From positions 1,426,001 through 1,490,000 of the forward strand of contig NZ_LT629742.1 in NCBI RefSeq assembly GCF_900104895.1: a DNA stretch of 64,000 nt, read 5' to 3'. Source of the DNA: Microterricola viridarii (lineage in GTDB: Bacteria; Actinomycetota; Actinomycetes; Actinomycetales; Microbacteriaceae). Position numbers and translations under genes: made by a program. The notes under the pieces were generated by a model, which ran no database searches, was not told the origin of the DNA, and worked only from the letters and a program-made list of their open reading frames with translations. Of the stretch, positions 17,829 through 29,719 are shown one piece after another (position 1 is the stretch's first letter; each line of letters begins with the position of its first letter).

Positions 17829-18759
17829 GCAGGTCTTCGTAGAGAACGGTGCTCACGTAGCGCTCACCGAAGTCGGGCACGACGACGACGATCGTCTTGC
17901 CGGCGTTCTCCGGGCGCTTGGCGACCTCGAGCGCCGCCCAGACGGCCGCGCCGGAGGAGATGCCGCCGAGGATCGCCTCGTCGGTGGCCAGCCGGCGCGC
18001 GGTGGCGATGGCATCCGGGGTGGCCACGTCGATGACCTCGTCGTAGACGGTGGTGTCCAGGATCGCGGGGACGAAGTTCGCGCCGAGGCCCTGGATCTTG
18101 TGCGGGCCCGGGGTGCCGCCGGTGAGGATGGGGGAGTCCAGCGGCTCGACGGCGATCACCTGCAGCCCGGGCTTGCGCTCCTTGAGCAGGCCGCCCGCGC
18201 CGGTGATGGTGCCGCCGGTGCCGATGCCGGCCACGAAGATGTCGACGGCGCCGTCGGTGTCGGCCCAGATCTCCTCGCCCGTGGTCGCGCGGTGGATGGC
18301 GGGGTTGGCCGGGTTGGCGAACTGGCTGGCGAGGATCGCGCCGGGGGTCTCGGCGACGATCTGCTCCGCCCGCTCCACGGCGCCGCGCATGCCGTCGGCG
18401 CCGGGGGTGAGCACGAGCTGAGCGCCGTAGGCGCGCAGCAGCACGCGGCGCTCCTTGCTCATCGACTCCGGCATGGTCAGGATGACCTTGTAGCCGCGCG
18501 CGGCGCCGACGAGGGCGAGCGCGATGCCCGTGTTGCCGCTGGTTCCCTCGACGATGGTGCCGCCGGGCTGCAGCTGGCCGGAGGCCTCGGCCGCGTTGAT
18601 GATGGCGGCGCCGATGCGGTCCTTCACGCTCGCGGCCGGGCTGTAGAACTCGAGCTTGGCGAGCACCGTGGCCTCGGAGCCGTCGGTGATTCGGTTCAGG
18701 CGCACCAAGGGAGTGTTTCCGATGGTGTCGATGATGCTGTCATAGATGCGCGGAGCCAT
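17821..18759 (-). CDS. cysK: cysteine synthase A (O-acetylserine sulfhydrylase)
   Basis: A 312-residue PLP enzyme joining O-acetylserine and sulfide to cysteine. The PLP lysine is K46 in [11 protein letters not shown], the substrate loop is [12 protein letters not shown], and [13 protein letters not shown] binds the cofactor phosphate. The family usually reads N-P-x-x-S-V-K-D-R; here serine replaces the asparagine. I start at the ATG at 18759 (MAPRIYDSI) with GAAAGG upstream; in-frame codons up to 18831 are not conserved-looking. It is first in the cysK-cysE operon and lies divergent from prmC. Confidence 0.95.
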   Translation of the reverse strand: MAPRIYDSIIDTIGNTPLVRLNRITDGSEATVLAKLEFYSPAASVKDRIGAAIINAAEASGQLQPGGTIVEGTSGNTGIALALVGAARGYKVILTMPESMSKERRVLLRAYGAQLVLTPGADGMRGAVERAEQIVAETPGAILASQFANPANPAIHRATTGEEIWADTDGAVDIFVAGIGTGGTITGAGGLLKERKPGLQVIAVEPLDSPILTGGTPGPHKIQGLGANFVPAILDTTVYDEVIDVATPDAIATARRLATDEAILGGISSGAAVWAALEVAKRPENAGKTIVVVVPDFGERYVSTVLYEDLLD

Positions 18760-18862
18760 GGGCGAAGCCTTTCGGAGCAGAATCGATCGGGAGACGCGCC
18801 CGGAGCAACAATGGCGCGGCGGGATCAACACTAGGGCTCGGGCCCGGCACAGGCGAGTGCGT

Positions 18863-18868
18863 TACATT
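18863..18868 (+). promoter_or_regulatory. -10 element of prmC (leaderless)
   Basis: TACATT ends seven bases before the GTG start at 18876, and there is no ribosome-binding sequence between them. A leaderless mRNA is likely. Confidence 0.45.
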
Positions 18869-18875
18869 CCCCTAT

Positions 18876-19757
18876 GTGAATGTTTCAGCAAACGACACCG
18901 CCCGCCCCCTGCGCGAGATCCGCGATGCGGCGGCAGCCGCCCTCGGCTCGGCCGGGATCCTCGACCCGGAGATCGACGCCGAATTGCTGATCGGGCACGT
19001 CACAGGGCGCTCCCGCGGCGAGCTGCAGGCGGGCATCGTGATGGACGCCGAGCTGAGCGCCGCGGATGTCGCCGCCCTCGCGCCGCTCGTCGAACGCCGC
19101 GCCCGGCGGGAGCCGCTGCAGCACATCACCGGCCTCGCGCCGTTCCGCTCGCTCGAGCTCGCGGTCGGCCCCGGCGTCTTCGTGCCCAGGCCCGAGACCG
19201 AGCAGGTCGCCCAGATCGCCATCGACGCCCTGCACGCCGCCGCCGCGCCCAGCCCGATCGGCGTCGACCTCGGCACCGGCAGCGGCGCCATCGCGCTGGC
19301 CATGGCCACCGAGGTGCCGCGCGCCCGCATCTGGGCGGTCGAGAACTCGCCAGAGGCCTTCGTCTGGACCAGCCGCAACTTCCGCGAGATGGATGCCGGC
19401 AACGCCACCCTCCAATTTGCCGACCTGGCCGACGCGCTGCACGAGCTCGACGGCTCCGTCAGCGTCGTCATCTCCAACCCGCCGTACATCCCGCTGGCCG
19501 CCATCCCGCGCGACCCGGAGGTGCGCCTGTTCGACCCGGAGCACGCCCTGTACGGGGGAGAGGACGGCCTCGACGTCGTCCGGCACGTCTCGCAGACCGC
19601 GCTCCGGCTGCTGCACCAGGGCGGCACCCTCGTCATCGAGCACGGCGAGCTGCAGGCGGCCGAGATCGCCGCGCTGCTGGAGGCCGACGGCTGGCGCGCG
19701 GTGGCCTCCCACCGCGACTTCACCACCCGCGACCGCGCCACCACCGCCCTGCGCTAG
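18876..19757 (+). CDS. prmC: release factor glutamine methyltransferase
   Basis: A 293-residue SAM-dependent enzyme that methylates the GGQ glutamine of release factors. The N-terminal helical domain is followed by the SAM motif GVDLGTGSGAIALAMA (near residue 128) and the catalytic NPPY motif in VISNPPYIP. The GTG at 18876 is the start: a TACATT -10 box ends seven bases upstream. It is normally adjacent to prfA; here a 3.3-kb insertion separates them. Confidence 0.95.
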   Translation: MNVSANDTARPLREIRDAAAAALGSAGILDPEIDAELLIGHVTGRSRGELQAGIVMDAELSAADVAALAPLVERRARREPLQHITGLAPFRSLELAVGPGVFVPRPETEQVAQIAIDALHAAAAPSPIGVDLGTGSGAIALAMATEVPRARIWAVENSPEAFVWTSRNFREMDAGNATLQFADLADALHELDGSVSVVISNPPYIPLAAIPRDPEVRLFDPEHALYGGEDGLDVVRHVSQTALRLLHQGGTLVIEHGELQAAEIAALLEADGWRAVASHRDFTTRDRATTALR

Positions 19758-19910
19758 CCGCCGCTCGCGAACGCGCCTGCCCCGGCCTCGTGCCCGCCGG
19801 CCCAGCGGGACGTGGCGAGGCGATAGTGGCTGGCCTCGGTCAACTCGGCCAGGCGGGCCGGTATCGCGGCCGTTCCCGTGCCGTGCCAGAAGCACACAGG
19901 CTGCCTGCAG

Positions 19911-19916
19911 TAGAAT
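19911..19916 (+). promoter_or_regulatory. -10 element of tsaC (leaderless)
   Basis: TAGAAT ends eight bases before the ATG at 19925, without space for a ribosome site. Confidence 0.55.
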
Positions 19917-19924
19917 CGTCGGAA

Positions 19925-20731
19925 ATGGCTCCACGCATCTTCGACTGCTCGGTCGACACCGAACTCATGTCCGGAATGAGGCTGGCGCGCTCGGCGATCG
20001 GCCGCGGCGCGCTCGTCGTCATGCCCACCGACACGGTGTACGGCATCGCGGCCGACGCCTTCAACCCGGCCGCCGTCCAGCGCCTGCTCGAGGCCAAGGG
20101 CCGCGAGCGCAGCTCGCCGCCGCCCGTGCTGATCCCCGGCGTCGCCACGCTCGACGCACTGGCCGCCGAGGTCCCGCAGGCCGTGCGCGAGCTGATCGAC
20201 GCCTTCTGGCCGGGCGGCCTCACCGTCATCCTGCGCGCGCAGCCGTCGCTGAGCTGGGACCTGGGCGAGACCCGGGGCACCGTCGCGCTGCGGATGCCGG
20301 CCAACCCGCTGGCCCTCGAACTGCTCAGCGAGACCGGCCCGCTCGCCGTCTCCTCCGCCAACCGCACCGGCATGCCGGCCGCGACCGGCGCCGCCCAGGC
20401 CGAGGACATGCTCGGCGAGAGCGTCGAGGTCTACCTCGACGGCGGCGAGTCCGGCGCAGACTACGAGGCGATCGGCGAGCGTGCGGGCGACCTCTCCTCC
20501 ACGATCGTCGATGCCACCACGCTCGGCCAGCCCGGCGGCGCACTCCGCATCGTGCGCGCCGGTGTCATCTCCCGCGAGCAGATCCACGCCATCGTCGGCG
20601 ACCTGCTGGCCGGTCCGGACGCGGCCGCGCCGCAGCCCGCAGCCGCGCCAGACGCCGCCGCGACGGACGCCGCCGCGACGGACGCCGCCGCGCCCGAGAG
20701 CGCCGCAGAACCCCCGGAGCCGGACGCGTGA
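19925..20731 (+). CDS. tsaC: threonylcarbamoyl-AMP synthase (Sua5/YrdC family)
   Basis: A 268-residue enzyme that makes threonylcarbamoyl-AMP from threonine, bicarbonate and ATP for the t6A37 tRNA modification. The YrdC domain covers about 18-215: MPTDTVYGIAADAF is the RNA/ATP-binding entrance and SSANRTGMPA the conserved SxN motif. A 40-residue Ala/Asp/Pro tail follows, built in part from a 15-bp tandem repeat encoding DAAAT (about 20652-20695). It lacks the full Sua5 C-terminal domain. Its stop overlaps the GTG of wecA. Confidence 0.9.
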   Translation: MAPRIFDCSVDTELMSGMRLARSAIGRGALVVMPTDTVYGIAADAFNPAAVQRLLEAKGRERSSPPPVLIPGVATLDALAAEVPQAVRELIDAFWPGGLTVILRAQPSLSWDLGETRGTVALRMPANPLALELLSETGPLAVSSANRTGMPAATGAAQAEDMLGESVEVYLDGGESGADYEAIGERAGDLSSTIVDATTLGQPGGALRIVRAGVISREQIHAIVGDLLAGPDAAAPQPAAAPDAAATDAAATDAAAPESAAEPPEPDA

Positions 20732-22017
20732 CCCTGTTCGTGGTGCTCGCGCTGATCTCGGCGCTGGTCACCTTCGGGCTCTCGATGCTGGTGTATCGAC
20801 TGGCCCACCGCTACAAGCTGTACCCGAAGATCCGCGCGCGCGACGTGCACACCCGGCCGACGCCCCGCCTCGGCGGAATCGCCATGTTCCTCGGCATCGT
20901 CGCCGCCTTCGGCGTGGCCTGGCTGATCTCGGCCCAGTTCCCCCCGCTGAAGATCATCTTCGACGACCCGGCCCAGATCCTCGCCATCCTCGGCGGCGCC
21001 CTGCTGATCGTGCTGATCGGCGTCGCCGACGACATCTGGGACCTCGACTGGATGACGAAGCTCGCCGGCCAGTTCCTCGCCGCCGGCCTCATCGCCTGGA
21101 AGGGCGTGCAGGTCTACGCCCTGCCGCTCGGCGGCGTGACGGCGATCGGCTCCTCCTGGATCTCGCTCATCATCACCGTGTTCGCCATCGTGCTGGTGAT
21201 GAACGCCATCAACTTCATCGACGGCCTCGACGGCCTCGTCGCCGGCGTCGCGCTGATAGCCAACGGCGTCTTCTTCCTGTACACCTACCTCCTGGTGCAG
21301 CAGACCTCTCCGAGCAACTACTTCAACCTGGCCTCGCTGATCGCCGCGCTGCTCGTCGGCGCCTGCGTCGGATTCCTGCCGTTGAACTGGCACCCGGCCC
21401 GGCTGTTCATGGGGGATGCGGGCGCGCTGCTGATCGGGCTGCTGATGGCGACATCCGCCATCGCCGTCACGACCCAGGTCAGCCCGGCCTCGCCGTCGCT
21501 GGTCAGCGCCGAGCTGATGCCGGCGTTCATCCCGATCATCCTGCCGTTCGCCGTGCTGCTGGTGCCGCTGCTGGACTTCAGCCTCGCCGTCTTCCGCCGG
21601 CTGCGGGCGGGCAAGTCGCCGTTCAGCGCCGACCGCAAGCACCTGCACCACCGCCTGCTCGACATGGGCCACTCGCACCTGCACGCCGTGCTGATCTTCT
21701 ACGGCTGGACGGCGGTCGCCTCCATCGGCTGCGCGCTGTTCTTCATCCTGCCCGCCTACTTCGGTCTCCCCGCCTGGTGGGCCGCCGTGTTCCTCGTCCT
21801 CGGCCTGATCGCCTGCACGGCCGTCACCCTGGCCCCGCTCAGCAAGCGCAAGGCGCTGGAGGCGGCCAGCCAGGCGGCAGCCCCCGATTCCCCGGATGCC
21901 GCGGCGACCGCGCCATTCGACCCCCTCGACGAGGCATCCGAGGCGTTCGACGACCTCGACGCCGTCCCCAGCATGGCGAACACCGCCGAAAACCAAACAC
22001 ACAAGGACCAGTCATGA
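20728..22017 (+). CDS. wecA: undecaprenyl-phosphate GlcNAc-1-phosphate transferase (WecA/TagO/Rfe-like)
   Basis: A 429-residue polytopic membrane enzyme that starts wall-polysaccharide linkage units by moving a sugar-1-phosphate to undecaprenyl phosphate. Family motifs are DVHTRPTPRLGGIAMFLG, the aspartates in GVADDIWDLDW, NFIDGLDGLVAG, FMGDAGA and the HLHHRLLDMGHSHLH histidine motif. About eleven hydrophobic segments are visible. A non-conserved acidic tail of about 60 residues ends the protein. GTG at 20728 overlaps the tsaC stop; the stop overlaps the next ATG. Confidence 0.92.
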   Translation: MTLFVVLALISALVTFGLSMLVYRLAHRYKLYPKIRARDVHTRPTPRLGGIAMFLGIVAAFGVAWLISAQFPPLKIIFDDPAQILAILGGALLIVLIGVADDIWDLDWMTKLAGQFLAAGLIAWKGVQVYALPLGGVTAIGSSWISLIITVFAIVLVMNAINFIDGLDGLVAGVALIANGVFFLYTYLLVQQTSPSNYFNLASLIAALLVGACVGFLPLNWHPARLFMGDAGALLIGLLMATSAIAVTTQVSPASPSLVSAELMPAFIPIILPFAVLLVPLLDFSLAVFRRLRAGKSPFSADRKHLHHRLLDMGHSHLHAVLIFYGWTAVASIGCALFFILPAYFGLPAWWAAVFLVLGLIACTAVTLAPLSKRKALEAASQAAAPDSPDAAATAPFDPLDEASEAFDDLDAVPSMANTAENQTHKDQS

Positions 22018-22514
22018 CCGGCACCACGCCAGCCAAGCAGCCCGCGAACAACACCCCCTCCTCGAACCCGGTGCTGCGCCGCGCCCTGACGCTCGGCGGT
22101 TTCGTCGCGCTCGGCATCGCCGTCGTCGGCGGCTTCATCGGCTTCGTGGTCGACGGGGGAGTGGGCCTGCTCAGCGCGCTGATCGGCACCGGCCTCGCCG
22201 TCATCTTCATGGGCGTCACCGCGGCGACGATCCTGCTGGCGAACCGCTTCAGCGGCTCCGACCTCTTCGTCGGCGCCTTCTTCGGCATCGTGCTCGGCGG
22301 CTGGCTGCTCAAGTTCGTCGTGTTCCTGGTCGTCGTGATCATCCTCAAGGACCAGGCCTGGGTGAACCCCGTCGTGCTGTTCCTCTCGCTCATCGCCGGC
22401 GTCATCGGATCGCTCATCGTCGACGTCCTGGTCATGATGAAATCTCGGATGCCGTACGTCAGCGACGTCACGCTGCCCAACCAGAGCACAGATGAGCGGC
22501 CCGAACAAAAATAA
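22014..22514 (+). CDS. membrane protein in the atpI position
   Basis: A 166-residue protein with four hydrophobic segments (about 28-48, 50-70, 85-110, 118-138) and short polar ends. Its place between wecA and atpB matches the small AtpI-like gene of other actinobacteria, and the topology fits. AtpI proteins assist c-ring assembly or cation supply in other bacteria; that role here is inference from position. The ATG overlaps the wecA stop (ATGA). Confidence 0.65.
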   Translation: MTGTTPAKQPANNTPSSNPVLRRALTLGGFVALGIAVVGGFIGFVVDGGVGLLSALIGTGLAVIFMGVTAATILLANRFSGSDLFVGAFFGIVLGGWLLKFVVFLVVVIILKDQAWVNPVVLFLSLIAGVIGSLIVDVLVMMKSRMPYVSDVTLPNQSTDERPEQK

Positions 22515-22688
22515 TTGCCCGGAGAGCCCTTCTCGATTCGGTCACGGCCGCATATCTTGCTAGAGTGAGTCCAGTTCCCCCCGGTTTCGACACAGCTTGA
22601 CCGTGTCTGAAAACGGTTCCCATCGTTCGTTGTTGCGAGAGCCGAGCTCCACGCCCCGAAACAGGAGATAGCGCTGTTAGCTACCGCT

Positions 22689-23486
22689 GTGAACCTGCTG
22701 GTCACATCCTCAACCGACGATAGCGGCTTCCACGCCCCATCCATCGGCGAATTTTTCCCAGATGCCGTGCTCTTCGCCGGCACCGACTTCGAGATCAACC
22801 GCATCGTCTTGGTGCGCTTCCTCGCCGTGGCTGTTCTGATCCTGCTGTTCTGGCTCGGAACCCGCAAGATGAAGCTCGTCCCCGGCCGCTTCCAGAGCCT
22901 CATCGAGATGGGCCTGGACCTCGTCCGCGTCAACATCGGTGAAGACCTGCTCGGTCGCAAGGACGCGAAGCGGTTCCTGCCGATCCTGACCTCGATCTTC
23001 TTCATGGTTCTCTTCATGAACCTGACCGGAATCATCCCCGGCCTGAACATCGCCGGCACGGCCGTCATCGGTGTTCCCCTTGTCCTCGCGCTCGTCTCCT
23101 ATGTGACGTTCATCTACGCGGGCATCAAGAAGAGCCCGGGCAAGTTCTTCAAGAACTCCCTGTTCCCGGCCGGCGTTCCGCTGCCGGTGTACATCATCGT
23201 GACGCCGATTGAGCTCATCTCGACGTTCATCATTCGCCCGGTCACCCTCGCCCTTCGTCTTCTGATGAACATGATGGTCGGGCACCTGCTGCTGGTTCTC
23301 TTCTTCGCAGCAACCCAGTTCTTCTTCTTCACGGCCGGCGGCCTCTGGTCGCTGCTCGGCGTCGGCTCGCTCGCATTCGGACTCGTCTTCACGCTGTTCG
23401 AGCTGCTGGTGGCCGTGCTCCAGGCCTACGTCTTTGCCCTACTTACCGCGGTCTACATCCAGCTCGCGGTCGCAGAAGAACACTAA
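22689..23486 (+). CDS. atpB: ATP synthase subunit a
   Basis: A 265-residue (from this GTG) Fo subunit forming the proton half-channels. The essential arginine lies in RPVTLALRLLMNMMVGHLL, and the last helix ends QAYVFALLTAVYIQLA, as in the family. The start is uncertain. The only good ribosome site, AGGAGA at 22663-22668, lies 20 bases from the GTG at 22689 but an ideal distance from an in-frame CTG at 22674. The 174-bp gap before it contains TAGAGT at 22561-22566 as a possible -10 of the ATP synthase operon. Confidence 0.95.
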   Translation: MNLLVTSSTDDSGFHAPSIGEFFPDAVLFAGTDFEINRIVLVRFLAVAVLILLFWLGTRKMKLVPGRFQSLIEMGLDLVRVNIGEDLLGRKDAKRFLPILTSIFFMVLFMNLTGIIPGLNIAGTAVIGVPLVLALVSYVTFIYAGIKKSPGKFFKNSLFPAGVPLPVYIIVTPIELISTFIIRPVTLALRLLMNMMVGHLLLVLFFAATQFFFFTAGGLWSLLGVGSLAFGLVFTLFELLVAVLQAYVFALLTAVYIQLAVAEEH

Positions 23487-23771
<285 letters not shown>

Positions 23772-23800
23772 TCCTCTTTTTCGCTCTCTAAGGAGGCCTG

Positions 23801-24367
23801 ATGCTTCACGCAGTGTTCACTGCTGCAACCGAAGAAGCGGCTCAGAACCCGCTTCTCCCGGCGTCGTACGACATCATCTGGTCGGCCGTCTGCTTCTTGA
23901 TCGTCCTGGTCTTCTTCTGGAAGTTCGGACTCCCCAAGATGCAGGTCATGCTCGACCAGCGTGCCGAGGCGATCGAAGGCAACATCGCGAAGGCCGACGA
24001 GGCTCAGCGCAAGGCCGAGGCTGCTCTCGAGGAGTACACCGCTCAGCTCGCCGACGCGCGTGCAGAGGCTGGCAACATCCGCGAGGCCGCCCGCGAGGAT
24101 GGCAAGAAGATCGTCGCAGAGGCCAAGACCTCCGCGTCGACCGAGGCCGCTCGCATCACCGCGTCGGCTCAGGCTCAGATCGAGGCAGAGCGGCAGGCCG
24201 CCGTTGTCTCGCTGCGCTCCGAGGTTGGCACGCTCGCGATTGACCTGGCATCCGGTGTGATCGGCGAAAGCCTCACCGACGACGCCAAGGCCAGCGCCAT
24301 CGTCGACCGCTTCCTCGCAGACCTGGAGGCCGCCGAGAAGGCTGCGCCTTCGGCAGGAAAGAAGTAG
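23801..24367 (+). CDS. atpF: ATP synthase subunit b
   Basis: A 188-residue peripheral-stalk protein: a short N-terminus, one membrane helix (about 25-45, AVCFLIVLVFFWKFG) and a long charged Ala/Glu/Lys coiled coil. AAGGAGG stands seven bases before the ATG. It ends five bases before atpH. Confidence 0.95.
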   Translation: MLHAVFTAATEEAAQNPLLPASYDIIWSAVCFLIVLVFFWKFGLPKMQVMLDQRAEAIEGNIAKADEAQRKAEAALEEYTAQLADARAEAGNIREAAREDGKKIVAEAKTSASTEAARITASAQAQIEAERQAAVVSLRSEVGTLAIDLASGVIGESLTDDAKASAIVDRFLADLEAAEKAAPSAGKK

Positions 24368-24372
24368 TCACT

Positions 24373-25173
24373 ATGGGATCAGCGACCAGAGAGGCCCTCG
24401 CCTCGGCGAGAGCCGCACTGACCGCTTCGGCAGTAAGCGGAGCGAGCCTCGCCGTTGGCGAGGAGCTGTTCTCTGCCAGCCGCGTCATCGGCAGCTCGAG
24501 CCAGCTCCTGCAGGCGATTGCCGACCCCGGTGCGGAAACCGCAGCGAAGGTCGCCTTGGTCGACTCGGTGTTCGGCTCGGCGCTCTCGGCGCCGGCCCTG
24601 CAGCTGCTGCGCACTCTTGCCAGCAGCCGTTGGTCGGAGCAGGACGACGTCCTGGCGGCCATCGAGGAGATCGGGCTGCGCGCAATCGCAGACTCCGCTC
24701 CCTCCGGAGCCGGGCTCGAGCAGGAACTGTTCGCGTTCGGTACCGCCGTGGCCTCGAACTCCGAGCTCGAGCTGGCCATTTCGAACAAGCTTGGCTCTGC
24801 GAGCGCGAAGTCGGCCCTGGTCGCCTCGCTGCTCTCCGGCAAGGCTTCCGATCAGACCGTCGCCATCGTCAACCAGCTCGTGCAGCAGCCTCGCGGCCGC
24901 CGCATCGGCGAGTTGCTCCGGCATGCGGCAACCATCGTCGCCGACGAGGCCGGTTTCGGCGTCGCAACGGTGACGTCGGCCGTACAGCTCGCACCGGCAC
25001 AGCTGCAGCGTCTCGCTGCGGCATTGTCCGGCAGCTACGGCCGCGAGCTGCGGATCAACCAGGTGGTTGACCCCGCTGTGCTCGGCGGACTCCGCGTTCA
25101 GGTCGGCGACGACGTGATCGACGGCAGCATTGCATCTCGTCTCAACGATGTGCGAATTCAGCTTGCCGGCTGA
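24373..25173 (+). CDS. atpH: ATP synthase subunit delta
   Basis: A 266-residue delta subunit, longer than the E. coli protein (about 177) but usual for actinobacteria. The conserved C-terminal part VTSAVQLAPAQLQRLAAAL and VVDPAVLGGLRVQVGDDVIDGS identifies it. It connects the b stalk to the top of F1. It follows atpF by five bases. Confidence 0.94.
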   Translation: MGSATREALASARAALTASAVSGASLAVGEELFSASRVIGSSSQLLQAIADPGAETAAKVALVDSVFGSALSAPALQLLRTLASSRWSEQDDVLAAIEEIGLRAIADSAPSGAGLEQELFAFGTAVASNSELELAISNKLGSASAKSALVASLLSGKASDQTVAIVNQLVQQPRGRRIGELLRHAATIVADEAGFGVATVTSAVQLAPAQLQRLAAALSGSYGRELRINQVVDPAVLGGLRVQVGDDVIDGSIASRLNDVRIQLAG

Positions 25174-25262
25174 CCTCGTGTCGGCTGGAACATATTTGAC
25201 CTCGGCGCCGTAAGGCCTCGAAACGACAGAACCTGTACACCTCGTGCAGAAAAGGGAAGATG

Positions 25263-26894
25263 ATGGCAGAACTCACAATCAGCCCCGATGAGATCCGCGA
25301 CGCGCTCAAGGACTTCGTCAAGGCTTACGAGCCCGGCAGCGCTGCTGCTACTGAGGTTGGACACGTGACGGATGCCGGTGACGGTATCGCTCACGTCGAA
25401 GGCCTCCCCGGAGTCATGGCCAACGAGCTCATCAAGTTCGCCGATGGCACCCTGGGCCTCGCCCAGAACCTCGACGAAGATGAGGTCGGTGTTGTTGTGC
25501 TCGGCGAGTTCGACGGCATCGTCGAGGGCATGGAGGTCACCCGCACGGGTGAGGTTCTCTCCGTCCCCGTCGGAGACGCGTTCCTCGGCCGTGTCGTCGA
25601 CCCGCTCGGCGCCCCGATCGACGGTCTCGGCGAGATCGTTGCAGAGGGCCGTCGCGCCCTCGAGCTCCAGGCTCCCGGCGTCATGGCCCGCAAGTCGGTT
25701 CACGAGCCGATGCAGACCGGTATCAAGGCCATCGACGCCATGATCCCGATCGGCCGCGGACAGCGCCAGCTCATCATCGGTGACCGTCAGACCGGCAAGA
25801 CCGCTCTGGCGATCGACACCATCATCAACCAGAAGGCCAACTGGGAGTCTGGCGATGTCAACAAGCAGGTGCGTTGCATCTACGTTGCCATCGGTCAGAA
25901 GGGTTCCACCATCGCTTCGGTGAAGGGCGCCCTGGAAGACGCCGGTGCCATGGAGTACACCACGATCGTGGCCGCTCCGGCATCCGACCCCGCCGGCTTC
26001 AAGTACCTCGCCCCCTACACCGGCTCGGCCATCGGCCAGCACTGGATGTACGGCGGCAAGCACGTTCTCATCGTCTTCGATGACCTCTCCAAGCAGGCAG
26101 AGGCCTACCGCGCCGTTTCGCTGCTGCTGCGCCGCCCGCCGGGCCGCGAGGCATACCCCGGCGACGTGTTCTACCTGCACTCCCGCCTGCTCGAGCGTTG
26201 CGCAAAGCTCTCCGACGAGCTCGGCGCCGGCTCGATGACCGGTCTCCCGATCATCGAGACCAAGGCCAACGACGTCTCGGCCTACATCCCGACCAACGTG
26301 ATCTCGATCACCGACGGCCAGATCTTCCTGCAGTCCGACCTCTTCAACGCCAACCAGCGCCCTGCTGTTGACGTGGGTATCTCGGTCTCGCGTGTTGGTG
26401 GCGACGCCCAGGTGAAGTCCATCAAGAAGGTCTCCGGAACGCTGAAGCTCGAGCTGGCCCAGTACCGCTCGCTCGAGGCCTTCGCGATGTTCGCCTCCGA
26501 CCTCGACGCGGCCAGCCGCCGTCAGCTCGCCCGTGGCGCACGCCTCACCGAGCTGCTCAAGCAGCCCCAGTACTCGCCGTTCCCGGTCGAGGACCAGGTC
26601 GTCTCGATCTGGGCCGGCACCAACGGCAAGCTGGACGAGGTTCCGGTCGAGGACATCCTGCGCTTCGAGCGCGAGCTGCTCGACTACCTGGGCCGCAGCA
26701 CCGAGGTCCTGAACACGCTGCGCGCGACCAACGTGCTCGACGACGCGACCGTCGCCGAGATGTCTGCCGCCGTTGACAAGTTCAAGCTTGAGTTCCAGAC
26801 GGGTGACGGCAAGCCGCTGGCCTCGAACGAGAAGTTCGAAGCCATCGCCGAAGAAGACGTCAACCAGGAAAAGATCGTCAAGGGCCGTCGCTAA
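25263..26894 (+). CDS. atpA: ATP synthase subunit alpha
   Basis: A 543-residue F1 subunit. The P-loop GDRQTGKT is at 173-180 and the signature [17 protein letters not shown] follows. Two ATG codons are adjacent (25260 and 25263). The purine-rich site AAGGGA at 25252-25257 is better spaced for the second, so I use 25263. T-ending codons (GGT, CGT, GTT) are commoner than in neighbouring genes, as expected for high expression. Confidence 0.97.
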   Translation: MAELTISPDEIRDALKDFVKAYEPGSAAATEVGHVTDAGDGIAHVEGLPGVMANELIKFADGTLGLAQNLDEDEVGVVVLGEFDGIVEGMEVTRTGEVLSVPVGDAFLGRVVDPLGAPIDGLGEIVAEGRRALELQAPGVMARKSVHEPMQTGIKAIDAMIPIGRGQRQLIIGDRQTGKTALAIDTIINQKANWESGDVNKQVRCIYVAIGQKGSTIASVKGALEDAGAMEYTTIVAAPASDPAGFKYLAPYTGSAIGQHWMYGGKHVLIVFDDLSKQAEAYRAVSLLLRRPPGREAYPGDVFYLHSRLLERCAKLSDELGAGSMTGLPIIETKANDVSAYIPTNVISITDGQIFLQSDLFNANQRPAVDVGISVSRVGGDAQVKSIKKVSGTLKLELAQYRSLEAFAMFASDLDAASRRQLARGARLTELLKQPQYSPFPVEDQVVSIWAGTNGKLDEVPVEDILRFERELLDYLGRSTEVLNTLRATNVLDDATVAEMSAAVDKFKLEFQTGDGKPLASNEKFEAIAEEDVNQEKIVKGRR

Positions 26895-26950
26895 CGCGAC
26901 GCCCGAGACGACTATTCGACTGATATTGAACTAGGAATCACAGGAGAGAC

Positions 26951-29354
<2,404 letters not shown>

Positions 29355-29356
29355 GC

Positions 29357-29617
29357 ATGGCCACGCTGTCCGTGAGCGTTGTCTCGGCCGACCGGGAAGT
29401 CTGGTCCGGCGAGGCAACCCAGCTCATCGCTCGCACCGTCGAGGGAGAGATCGGTATTCTCCCCGGCCACGAGCCGCTGCTCGCGATCCTCGCCCGTGGC
29501 GAGGTCCGCGTGACGCTGCCCGGCGGTGAGAAGATCACCGCGCAGGCGGATGACGGATTCCTCTCGGTCGAGAACAACACCGTTCAGGTCGTTGCTCGCC
29601 AGGCCGGACTGGTCTAG
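29357..29617 (+). CDS. atpC: ATP synthase subunit epsilon
   Basis: An 86-residue subunit consisting only of the N-terminal beta-sandwich (ARTVEGEIGILPGHEPLLAI). It lacks most of the C-terminal helical hairpin that inhibits ATP hydrolysis in E. coli, as usual for short actinobacterial forms. The ATG at 29357 is two bases after the atpD stop; an upstream in-frame start inside atpD is rejected. Confidence 0.94.
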   Translation: MATLSVSVVSADREVWSGEATQLIARTVEGEIGILPGHEPLLAILARGEVRVTLPGGEKITAQADDGFLSVENNTVQVVARQAGLV

Positions 29618-29643
29618 TCAGCTCCACCACGTTTCACCACAAC

Positions 29644-29688
29644 CGCCGGGACCTGGCGCGCGCAAGCGCACCGGGTCCCGGCGTTTTT
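29644..29688 (+). terminator. intrinsic terminator of the ATP synthase operon
   Basis: CGCCGGGACC (29644-29653) pairs with GGTCCCGGCG (29674-29683), followed directly by five T. Further GC pairs can form inside the loop. Confidence 0.9.
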
Positions 29689-29719
29689 CATTCCCAACCG
29701 GATTGGTTCCCACACCCCC

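Noticed and set aside
18760-18831. N-terminal extension of CysK to 18831
   Set aside because: The added peptide is Arg/Cys-rich and unlike the family; the ATG at 18759 has a fair ribosome site and gives the usual length.
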